This document shows positions 8,479 through 15,957 of a DNA stretch of 64,000 bases, one piece after another. Every line of letters starts with the position of its first letter. Positions within the stretch are counted from its first letter, which is position 1. The position numbers and the translations under genes were made by a program. The notes under the pieces are model-generated. The model saw nothing but the letters and a program-made list of their open reading frames with translations. It was not told the origin of the DNA and made no database searches. Origin of the DNA: JACCQS01 sp963766765 (lineage in GTDB: Bacteria; Actinomycetota; Actinomycetes; Mycobacteriales; Geodermatophilaceae); the NCBI GenBank assembly GCA_963766765.1, contig CAVYBR010000004.1:1-64000 (forward strand), written 5' to 3'.

Positions 8479-10590
8479 TCAGGTCGGACGCGGTGTCTCC
8501 GGCTCGACCTCGACACCGGCAGGTGTCGCGATGGCGGCGATCGTCTCGGCCAGGTCCCGATCGGCGTCCTCGGAACCGGGGTGCACCCATACGTGCGGCG
8601 TCGACGTGGATCCGGCATCCTCGCCGCTTCCGGTGGGCAGCACCCGAAGGCCCACCTGGTTGTCCTCCTCCCAGGGCGCCGCCGGTATTCCAGCCCTGGT
8701 CAGCGCTTGGACGGTGGAGGTGACCTTGCGCTCGGCCCGCCATCCCTCGGAGGCGCCGACGAGAAGCGTCCCGCCCCGCGCCAGTGCAGCTCCAGCGGCT
8801 ACCCGCAGAGCGGCGCGGCCAGCGGGATCACTGCTGATCCGCACTCCGACCTGCGGCTCGGCCGCTGCGGCCTCGGTGTCTCCTGGCTCGGGCACCCGCA
8901 GCACGACGACCGCGGGGCGCTGCGGTCCCGGCAGGGTGCTCGTACCGACCAGTCCGGCCCAGGATTCCGGTACGACGACGAGTGCCGCCGCGACCTGATC
9001 CACCAGCGTCGCGAGGTCAGCCCAGGAGTCCTCACCGAATCGCGACGACACCGTCACCTCGAGGCCGCGGGCCTCTGCTGTAGCAGCCAGGGCGCGCAAC
9101 TCGTCGCCGGTGGAGATCAGCGCCGCCAACTCGACGCCGAGTCCACTGGCTACCTGCAAGCTGGGTCCCCGTTGCACCATGGAGGCCAACACCAGCCTGG
9201 ATGGACGTTCGAGGCCGACGAGGTCGCAGGCGGCCGAAACGAACGCCTCGCTGCGGTGCTGTTCATCGAGCACGACCAGAACCGTGTGCGCCTCGGATAT
9301 CCCCAACGCGGCGCGCTCGGCCTCGGCAATGTCTCGCTCCACCAGGCGGCGTGGGTAGACCACGCGCAGCAACGGCTCGGTCATCATGGTCGTGACGACT
9401 GCCATGATCACGAGCAGCGTGAACATCTCCCCGTCGAGCACGCCGAGCTGCAAGGCCACGTTGAGAATGACCAACTCGGTGAGTCCGCGAGTGTTCATGA
9501 GGACACCCAGCGCCAGGGCCTGTCGACGCGGAACCCGTTGCAGCCGCGCTGCAGCGAATGCGCCGAGGAACTTGCCGGAGATTGCGACCAGCAGGATCAG
9601 GAGGAGTTCCACCACGCCCCTGGCCCCGATCGCGCCGAGATCGACATTCAGACCGGTGATGACGAAAAAGACCGGCAACAACAACGTCGTGCTCACCTGT
9701 TCCAGGCGTTCGAGCACGTCCCGGCGCATGGCGTTGGCGGCCGGTCCCTGCCGCGGCATGATGACGCCGAAGAGGAATGCCCCGAAGATGAAGTGGATCC
9801 CGATCTCTTCGGTGACGAAGGCGGAGCCGAGAATCCCGATCAAGACGATCGCGAACAGATCCGAGCTGAGCCGGCCGGCCTTCTCGTACCGAGGCACGAT
9901 CCGCGCCAGCAACGGCCGGACCACCAGGAACATCGCCAGGACGAACGCCAAACTCAAACCGAGAATGATGAACACTCCGGCATACCCGTCTCCCACCGTG
10001 ACCGCAACGACGACGGTGAGCAGCGCCCACGCCAGGATGTCGTCGACTGCGGCGCAGGCGAGGCTCAGGGCACCGGCTGGGATCCGGTGCATGTTGCGTT
10101 CGCTCAGGATCAGGGCGAGCACGGGAAAAGCCGTGATCGACATGGCTACGCCGAGGAAGAGTGTGAAGGCCGCAAATTCGACCACCTCGCCGTTGACCAG
10201 CTTGTGGTCGGGGTAGAGCTGATATGCGAGCACCACTCCCAGGGCGAACGGCAGCGCGATGGAGGCCAGGGACACCGCGCCGGCCACCCGCTCCCGGCCG
10301 CGGATGAACGACAGGTCGACTTCGAGGCCGACGATGAACATGAACAACACGAGGCCGAGCTGCGCGAGCACCGAAAGGAACGGTCTGATGTCGGGCGGGA
10401 GGAGCATGCCGTCCAGGTCGCCCGGAAGCGCGCCCAGGGCGGTCGGCCCGAGCAGGATGCCGGCCACGATCTCCCCGACGACGGCAGGTTGACCGATCCT
10501 GGCGAACAACTTGCCCATCAATCGCGCCACCACAATGACAACCGCAATCGCCAGGAATACCAAGGCAACCGTCTCACTGATCGTGCGCAC
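8479..10590 (-). CDS. CPA2-family cation:proton antiporter with cytoplasmic tail
   Basis: Monovalent cation:H+ antiporter of the Kef/CHX type. The N-terminal 390 residues or so hold about 12 hydrophobic helices, with GQPAVVGEIVAGILLGP in helix 2, GLEVDLSFIRG, and ACAAVDDILAWAL, the paired-Asp ion site typical of the family. The C-terminal 300 residues are soluble and look like two Usp-like alpha/beta halves, as in plant CHX proteins, possibly regulatory. GTG 10590 is my preferred start; in-frame TTG 10614 is an alternative. The gene is divergent from the kinase at 10737, with 146 nt between. Ion specificity (K+ or Na+) cannot be told. Confidence 0.85.
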   Translation of the reverse strand: MRTISETVALVFLAIAVVIVVARLMGKLFARIGQPAVVGEIVAGILLGPTALGALPGDLDGMLLPPDIRPFLSVLAQLGLVLFMFIVGLEVDLSFIRGRERVAGAVSLASIALPFALGVVLAYQLYPDHKLVNGEVVEFAAFTLFLGVAMSITAFPVLALILSERNMHRIPAGALSLACAAVDDILAWALLTVVVAVTVGDGYAGVFIILGLSLAFVLAMFLVVRPLLARIVPRYEKAGRLSSDLFAIVLIGILGSAFVTEEIGIHFIFGAFLFGVIMPRQGPAANAMRRDVLERLEQVSTTLLLPVFFVITGLNVDLGAIGARGVVELLLILLVAISGKFLGAFAAARLQRVPRRQALALGVLMNTRGLTELVILNVALQLGVLDGEMFTLLVIMAVVTTMMTEPLLRVVYPRRLVERDIAEAERAALGISEAHTVLVVLDEQHRSEAFVSAACDLVGLERPSRLVLASMVQRGPSLQVASGLGVELAALISTGDELRALAATAEARGLEVTVSSRFGEDSWADLATLVDQVAAALVVVPESWAGLVGTSTLPGPQRPAVVVLRVPEPGDTEAAAAEPQVGVRISSDPAGRAALRVAAGAALARGGTLLVGASEGWRAERKVTSTVQALTRAGIPAAPWEEDNQVGLRVLPTGSGEDAGSTSTPHVWVHPGSEDADRDLAETIAAIATPAGVEVEPETPRPT

Positions 10591-10736
10591 AACAGCCACG
10601 CCCTTCCTCGCCAAGAATCCGCACCCAGCCGCCGAACTCGCCGCAGCTTAGCCGCGCAGCATCAGCAACATCGCCCAAAACAGCACAGCCACGAATACCG
10701 TTCAGGCTCGCACAAACTTAGGAGAGGGACCACGCG

Positions 10737-11567
10737 ATGACCACCGCGGACGTCACCACCGGTACACCCGACCGGATCGCCGACTACCAGATTGTGCGGT
10801 TGCTCGGCGAAGGCAATCACGGCCGGTTCTACCTCGCCGTGCCACCACCCAGGTTGGGACTGCCCGACGAGTTCGTAGCCCTCAAGGTCTTCACCGGCCA
10901 CTGCAGTGAGCAGGCCTATGACCGTGGCGTCCGCGAGTTGCGGGTCTTCGCCCAGGTCAGCTCGCCCTACCTCGTCCGGGTCTACGACGCCGTACTGCAC
11001 GAGTCGTTCCTGTATGCGATGGAGTACTTCCCGGGCGGCTCGCTGGCTACACCGGCCCGCCCCTTGGCTCGCCGGGAGGTGTTGATGGCGGTGCAACACA
11101 CGGCGCTGGCTGCACATGCACTGCATGAGGCTGGGCTTTCACACGGGGACATCAAGCCCGCCAACGTCATGCTCGGGGAGACCGGCGCCAAGCTCTCCGA
11201 CCTGGGGCTGGCCCGCTTCCTGGCCCCTGGGGTCACGTTGACCGGGATGGCCAACGCGGCATCTCTGGAATACCTCGACCCGGCCCTCCTGCAGGGCGAG
11301 CGACCTTCCAGGGCAAGTGAGATCTGGGGCCTGGGCGCAACCCTGCACCGCAGTCTCACTGGAACCGGTCTGTACGGAGAGCTGCCCGACAACGAACCTC
11401 TGCTGGCCATCCGCCGGCTGATGACGACGCAGCCGACGCTGGGCCCCGGTCTGTCAGCGGGAGAGGCCGCACTCATCCAGGCCTGCCTCGCACCACCCGC
11501 CGAGCGACCGAAGACCGCTCAGGAGGTCGCAGATGCGCTGCAGGAGTTGGTGACTCAGGCCAACTGA
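10737..11567 (+). CDS. soluble Ser/Thr protein kinase with atypical motifs
   Basis: A 276-residue kinase domain without a membrane segment. The ATP loop LLGEGNHGRFYLA and the lysine of EFVALKVF are present. The catalytic loop is HGDIKPANVM, so the usual Arg of HRD is Gly, and the Mg loop is DLG instead of DFG. HGD/DLG variants occur among active Hanks-type kinases, and loss of the loop Arg usually implies less dependence on activation-loop phosphorylation. The start has GGAGAGGG about 8 nt upstream. It converges on the transmembrane kinase gene at 11577 with a 9-nt gap. The FHA protein at 7086 is a plausible reader of its phosphorylation; this is inference. Confidence 0.85.
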   Translation: MTTADVTTGTPDRIADYQIVRLLGEGNHGRFYLAVPPPRLGLPDEFVALKVFTGHCSEQAYDRGVRELRVFAQVSSPYLVRVYDAVLHESFLYAMEYFPGGSLATPARPLARREVLMAVQHTALAAHALHEAGLSHGDIKPANVMLGETGAKLSDLGLARFLAPGVTLTGMANAASLEYLDPALLQGERPSRASEIWGLGATLHRSLTGTGLYGELPDNEPLLAIRRLMTTQPTLGPGLSAGEAALIQACLAPPAERPKTAQEVADALQELVTQAN

Positions 11568-11576
11568 GCGGTCACG

Positions 11577-13232
11577 TCAGGCGTCCGGCCAGATGTCGAC
11601 GCAGTAGCGCTCAGCCACTTCATCCTCACTCAATCGGTCGCCGCAGGTGAACGCATAATCGAAGTAGGGCTGCAGGGCCTCCGTCGGATTCGGGGGGCTG
11701 CCGTTGGCTGTGGCCGCGTACAGATCGTCACAAGCTTGCATGTCGCCGTTGTAACAACCCATCGCCAGGGCGTCCGTGGCGGCGTCAGCACCCCCGGCCG
11801 GTGGAACCGAACCCGCTGCCGGCGGCGGCCCCTCTTCCGGAGTCGGTTCGGGCGACGACTCCTCCGATGAGCTCGACTCCGTCGTCGTCGTCTCCGCGAG
11901 ACGCTCCGACGTCGTGGTCGTCGTCGGGATCGCCTGGTTGTTGCTATCCGCCTTGTTCACCAGGAGTGCGATGACCGTCACCAGGGCGACGACGAGGAAG
12001 GTGGCTCCGACGATGAGCATGGCGCTGTTCTTGTTCAGTCGGGACCGCGGCCCGACCGCGCCGGCTGCCGGATTGGGCCCGGTGGGCGGGCGGCCCGGTC
12101 CGGACGGGCCCGTCGGCGGGCCATATTGCCCCGGTGGCGGGCCATATTGCCCGGTTGGCGGGCCATATGGGCCGGGTGGGGGGCCATAGCCGCCGCCTGG
12201 GGGCGCGGCATCGGGACCCGGTACGGCCGGCTGGGGCGGCCCGGTGATCGGGAATTGGGCGAGCTGCGGGATCTGCGGATTGGATTGTGTCCCCGGCGGA
12301 ACGTAGGAACCCAGGAAATAGTCCTGACTCTGCGACGGCGGGTAGGGACCGGCTTGGGCTGCAGGCGGGGGTGGAGCGGCGAAACCGGGTCCGGTGTTGA
12401 TCCGCAGCGCTCGACGGGCGGCTGCGGCCAGGTCTCCGGCTTTGGCGAAGCGCTGTTCGGGGTCCTTCGACATGCCCTTGGCGATCACGTCGTCCATGGC
12501 GACCGGCAGTCCGGGAACCACCTCAGAAGGTCGCGGCGGGGGCGTATTCAGGTGCCCGTACATCAAGGCGGGCAGCCCCTCACCGGTGAAGGGACGTCGC
12601 CCGGCCAGACACTCATAGAGCAGGCAGGCCAGCGAGTAGACGTCGGTTCGACGGTCGACCCGTCCCTCGAGGAAGCGTTCGGGTGCCATGTAGTCAAAGC
12701 TGCCCACGGCCGAACCCGTCTTTGTCAGGCCGCCTTCGTCCTCCGCGGCCCGGGCGATCCCGAAGTCCACGAGATAGACGAAGTCGTCATCCCCGTCGTC
12801 GTCACGGTCGCTCATCAAGACGTTGGACGGTTTGACATCCCGGTGGATCAGCCCGTCGGCGTGGGCGGCGTCAAGGGCCCGGGCAACCTGGCTGACGATC
12901 GCGACAGCACGGTCGGGCGGGAGCGCCCCGCGCTGCTCGAGCAGCGCGGCGAGGTCAGCTCCTTCGACCAGGCGCATGTCGATGAACAGCCGCCCGTCGA
13001 TCTCGCCGTAACGGTGGATCGGGATGACGTGGGCCTCGCGCAGTCGAGCGGCGAGTTCTGACTCGCGCCGGAACCGAGCTCGATAGTCCTCGTCAGCGGC
13101 GAGGTGGGGGGAGAGCAGTTTGAGTGCGACGACCCGCTTTTGGCTCTGGTCGAAGGCCCGGTAGACCTCGCCCATCCCACCGCGACCGAGAAGTTGCTCG
13201 ATCCGATAAGGACCGAATGTTTCGCCGTCCAC
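11577..13232 (-). CDS. transmembrane Ser/Thr protein kinase, copy 1
   Basis: PknB-like receptor kinase of 551 residues. The kinase domain (about 8-275) has LLGRGGMGEVYRA, ALKLL, HRDVKPSNVL and VDFGIARA, all canonical. A Pro/Gly/Tyr-rich linker (about 280-395) contains a run of GQYGPP heptads encoded by a 21-bp tandem repeat. One helix follows near 405-430, then a Thr/Ser/Glu-rich stalk, and an extracellular end of about 70 residues with CYNGDMQACDDLY, FTCGDRL and YCVDIW, probably disulfide-bonded. There are no PASTA repeats. The 14365-15873 kinase has the same architecture and ectodomain. The ligand is unknown. Confidence 0.93.
   Translation of the reverse strand: MDGETFGPYRIEQLLGRGGMGEVYRAFDQSQKRVVALKLLSPHLAADEDYRARFRRESELAARLREAHVIPIHRYGEIDGRLFIDMRLVEGADLAALLEQRGALPPDRAVAIVSQVARALDAAHADGLIHRDVKPSNVLMSDRDDDGDDDFVYLVDFGIARAAEDEGGLTKTGSAVGSFDYMAPERFLEGRVDRRTDVYSLACLLYECLAGRRPFTGEGLPALMYGHLNTPPPRPSEVVPGLPVAMDDVIAKGMSKDPEQRFAKAGDLAAAARRALRINTGPGFAAPPPPAAQAGPYPPSQSQDYFLGSYVPPGTQSNPQIPQLAQFPITGPPQPAVPGPDAAPPGGGYGPPPGPYGPPTGQYGPPPGQYGPPTGPSGPGRPPTGPNPAAGAVGPRSRLNKNSAMLIVGATFLVVALVTVIALLVNKADSNNQAIPTTTTTSERLAETTTTESSSSEESSPEPTPEEGPPPAAGSVPPAGGADAATDALAMGCYNGDMQACDDLYAATANGSPPNPTEALQPYFDYAFTCGDRLSEDEVAERYCVDIWPDA
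12115..12190 (+). repeat. 21-bp tandem repeat inside kinase linker
   Basis: About 3.5 units of 21 bp begin GGCGGGCCATATTG on the plus strand, at 12115, 12136, 12157 and 12178. On the minus strand they encode GQYGPP-type heptads in the kinase linker. The unit length keeps frame, so copy-number changes would only alter linker length. Confidence 0.85.
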
Positions 13233-13334
13233 CAGGTCGTCCCGTCCTTTTCGGGCGCGCTCAACGCCTTGTGTACGTCTCCCCGAGCATAGCTGGGGTG
13301 GACGCGCAGTTACCGAGTGTGCGTACCCGCAGGT

Positions 13335-14309
13335 CTAGAAGAGTGCAGCGGTCAGCTTCTTTCGGGAGGCGACGACGAGCGGGTCGTCGTCGCCGACCAG
13401 CGCGAACAACTCCAGCAGGCCCGCCCGCGCCGTGTCGCGATCCTCGCCGGATGTAGCCCGGATGACCGCCAGCAGGCGATCGAATGCGCGCTCCACCTGA
13501 CCCTGCGCCAGCTCCACGTCCGCGGCCGAGAGCGCGGCCGCCGGGTTCGTCGGGTCCGCATCTGCGTTCGCGATGGCGTGTGGGCCAGCGACTTCGGCGC
13601 GGCGTAGCAGCCGGATCTGGGCCAACGCGAGACCCGCGATCGGGTGCTCGGGCTCGCTGGCCAGAATGTCGGCATAGGCGGTCTCGGCAGCAGCCAGGTC
13701 ACCGCGGGCTACGGCGTCTTCGGCAGCGTCCAGGCGCGGATCCTCGGCTTCGACTTCCTCGACGACAGTCTCGGGACCTGCCGCGCCCTCGGGTAGCTGT
13801 CCCCCGGCCGCCTGGACCACGGCGGCGAGAAACTTACGGATCTCGGCTTCGGGGAGTGCCCCGTTGAACTCGGCAGCGAGTGCACCCTGCAGCACCGCCT
13901 TGACGACGGGAACGCTCTGGACCTGAAGCGCTTGGGCCAACCGAGGGTTCGAGTCGACGTCGACTTTGGCCAGGATCCAAGCGCCGTTGCCTTCCGCGGC
14001 AAGCCGTTCGAGGGTGGGGGTCAACTCTTGGGAGGGCGGGCTCCAATCGGCTCGTAGGTCCACGACGACTGGCGTCTGGAAAGAGCGGTCGATGACCTCC
14101 GCCTGGAAGTTCGACTCCGTGGCGTCGATGACGTAACTGCCGCCGGCCCGAGGTGGCGCGGCAGCGGCGCGTTCGGCGGCCTCGGCACGAGCCCGCACAG
14201 CACCGAGGTCAACCGCGCCGGCCAACGAGGCGGCTACCTGAGCCTGCTTGGCGGCATCAGCAGCCGTACGGGGTGGGGCGGGTCCACGGTTGGGTTGCAT
14301 GTGCCCCAT
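13335..14309 (-). CDS. thioredoxin-like/TPR protein (CnoX/YbbN-like) lacking CXXC
   Basis: A 324-residue cytoplasmic protein. It has an Ala-rich N-terminus, a thioredoxin fold at about 60-165, then a helical TPR-like half. The redox motif position reads DWSPPSQ, so both cysteines of CXXC are replaced by Ser; oxidoreductase activity is therefore unlikely and a holdase/co-chaperone role, as in YbbN-type proteins, is more plausible. The cis-Pro region SVPVVKAV is kept. ATG 14309 and ATG 14300 are both possible starts. It lies between two paralogous transmembrane kinase genes on the same strand, so it may share their transcript or be a phosphorylation substrate (inference). Confidence 0.85.
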   Translation of the reverse strand: MGHMQPNRGPAPPRTAADAAKQAQVAASLAGAVDLGAVRARAEAAERAAAAPPRAGGSYVIDATESNFQAEVIDRSFQTPVVVDLRADWSPPSQELTPTLERLAAEGNGAWILAKVDVDSNPRLAQALQVQSVPVVKAVLQGALAAEFNGALPEAEIRKFLAAVVQAAGGQLPEGAAGPETVVEEVEAEDPRLDAAEDAVARGDLAAAETAYADILASEPEHPIAGLALAQIRLLRRAEVAGPHAIANADADPTNPAAALSAADVELAQGQVERAFDRLLAVIRATSGEDRDTARAGLLELFALVGDDDPLVVASRKKLTAALF

Positions 14310-14364
14310 TTTGCCACTGTGCCGACACCCGGCCGGCCGATGCCTCTCAGCTGCCTACTGAGTG

Positions 14365-15873
14365 CTACCAGATGGACGTGCAGTAGCGATTGGCGACTTC
14401 CGCCCAGCTCAATCGATAGCCGCAGGTGTAGCCGTAGGTCTCGAACTCGTCACCCACCGGGCTGGCGAAGTACAAGTCGTCGCACGACTGCATGTTGCCG
14501 TTGTAACAGCGTTGCGCGAGGTTATCCAAGTACGGGTCACCGTAGCTGGCCGGTGGCGGACCGCCGGCTGGCGGCGGACCCCCGGCCGGCGGCGGGGGAG
14601 CCGGCGCCGGGTTGGGGTTGCGCGGCGATGTGGTCTGCGGCTCGAGCGGCGGTGCGGCGGGAGGTTGGGCCGCGGGCGGCACAACGGTTGACCCCACCGA
14701 GGGCGACAGCGACGTCGTGCCTTTCAGCGGAGTACTGGGTGCATCGTTCGCGTTCGATGTGGCTGACAGCGGGTTCGCCTGTGCGTTGCTCGGCTCCGGG
14801 TCGCGCAGGACCACCACGCCAATGAGGGTGAATGCCACGAGCAGCGCCACGACGGCGGCTACCAGCAGGGCCGAACCCAGACGGCGCCGCGCCATGACCG
14901 GTGTCGCATCGGGCGACTTGGTCAGGTCCGGGAAGGGCAGCGCCTTGTCCGGGTGCGCGGGTATCTGCCAGAAGGCGACCTCGCTGGTCGCATCGGCTGC
15001 CGCCTCGGCGGGCACGGCGTCGGTTCCGATCGGGACTTTCCGCAGTTGCGCCCGGGCCGCCGCGGCCAGATCTCCGGCCCGGGCGTAGCGGTCGGCCGGA
15101 TCCTTCGCCATTCCCCGCGCGATCACATCATCCAGACCCTCGGGCAGATCGCGGAGCAACAGGGAGGGCCGGGGTGGGGGCGTGTTGAGATGGTCGTTCA
15201 TCAGGGCAGGGCCAGCCGATAGGAAGGGCCGCCGCCCGGTGAGACATTCGTAGAGCAGGCAAGCCAACGAGTAGACATCCGTGCGCCGGTCGACCGGCGC
15301 TTCCAAGAAACGCTCCGGCGCCATGTAATCGAAGCTGCCCATGGCCGCACCGGTCAGCGTGAGGGCCTCTTCACTCTCACCGGAGGCCCGAGCGATCCCG
15401 AAATCGACGAGATAGACGAAGACATCGTCACCGTCGTCGTCGCGACTGGTCACCAGCACATTGGACGGCTTCACGTCACGGTGGATCAGACCATCGTCGT
15501 GCGCGGCATCGAGCGCCTGCGCGACCTGACTGATGATGTCGACTGCGCGGTGTGCAGACAGCCCTCCGGGTGTCTTGAGAACCGCGCCGAGATCCTGGCC
15601 GTCGACCAGGCGCATGTCCAGGAAGAGCCGCCCCTCGATCTCGCCGAAGCGGTGGATCGGGATGACATGGGCTTCGCGCAGGCGAGCAGCGAGTTCAGAC
15701 TCCCGGCGGAACCGCGCACGATAATTCTCGTCGGCGGCCAGGTGCGGCGAAAGCACTTTGAGGGCCACCACTCGACGGTGGCTCTCGTCATAGGCGCGAT
15801 AGACCTCACCCATCCCGCCGCGGCCGAGCAACGCCTCGATCCGGTACGGGCCGAACATCTCTTCGTCTGTCAT
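14365..15873 (-). CDS. transmembrane Ser/Thr protein kinase, copy 2
   Basis: A 502-residue paralogue of the 11577-13232 kinase. The kinase domain has LLGRGGMGEVYRA, ALKVL, HRDVKPSNVL and VDFGIARA. A helix at about 325-350 separates it from a Pro/Ala/Ser-rich stalk and the ectodomain CYNGNMQSCDDLY...YTCGYRL...RYCTSIW, which matches copy 1 closely. The shared inserts (RDDDGDD before FVYLVDFG) and ectodomain point to duplication around the thioredoxin-like gene. Upstream, a short direct repeat containing CCCGTCTGT(C)ATTACAGA lies at the start codon (about 15870-15900). The signal sensed by the Cys-containing ectodomain is unknown. Confidence 0.93.
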   Translation of the reverse strand: MTDEEMFGPYRIEALLGRGGMGEVYRAYDESHRRVVALKVLSPHLAADENYRARFRRESELAARLREAHVIPIHRFGEIEGRLFLDMRLVDGQDLGAVLKTPGGLSAHRAVDIISQVAQALDAAHDDGLIHRDVKPSNVLVTSRDDDGDDVFVYLVDFGIARASGESEEALTLTGAAMGSFDYMAPERFLEAPVDRRTDVYSLACLLYECLTGRRPFLSAGPALMNDHLNTPPPRPSLLLRDLPEGLDDVIARGMAKDPADRYARAGDLAAAARAQLRKVPIGTDAVPAEAAADATSEVAFWQIPAHPDKALPFPDLTKSPDATPVMARRRLGSALLVAAVVALLVAFTLIGVVVLRDPEPSNAQANPLSATSNANDAPSTPLKGTTSLSPSVGSTVVPPAAQPPAAPPLEPQTTSPRNPNPAPAPPPPAGGPPPAGGPPPASYGDPYLDNLAQRCYNGNMQSCDDLYFASPVGDEFETYGYTCGYRLSWAEVANRYCTSIW

Positions 15874-15957
15874 TACAGAACCCCGTCTGTCACTACAGAC
15901 CCCCGCGCGTTCGCACGGTTTACATTTTCACACTGCCGCGCCCGGCGCGAGGGGGGA

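Noticed and set aside
8161..10740. Long plus-strand open frame (859 codons) opposite the antiporter
   Set aside because: It is an antisense shadow produced by high GC. The minus strand encodes a full set of membrane helices and family motifs; the plus frame has repetitive Gln/Arg/His/Asp composition and no domain.
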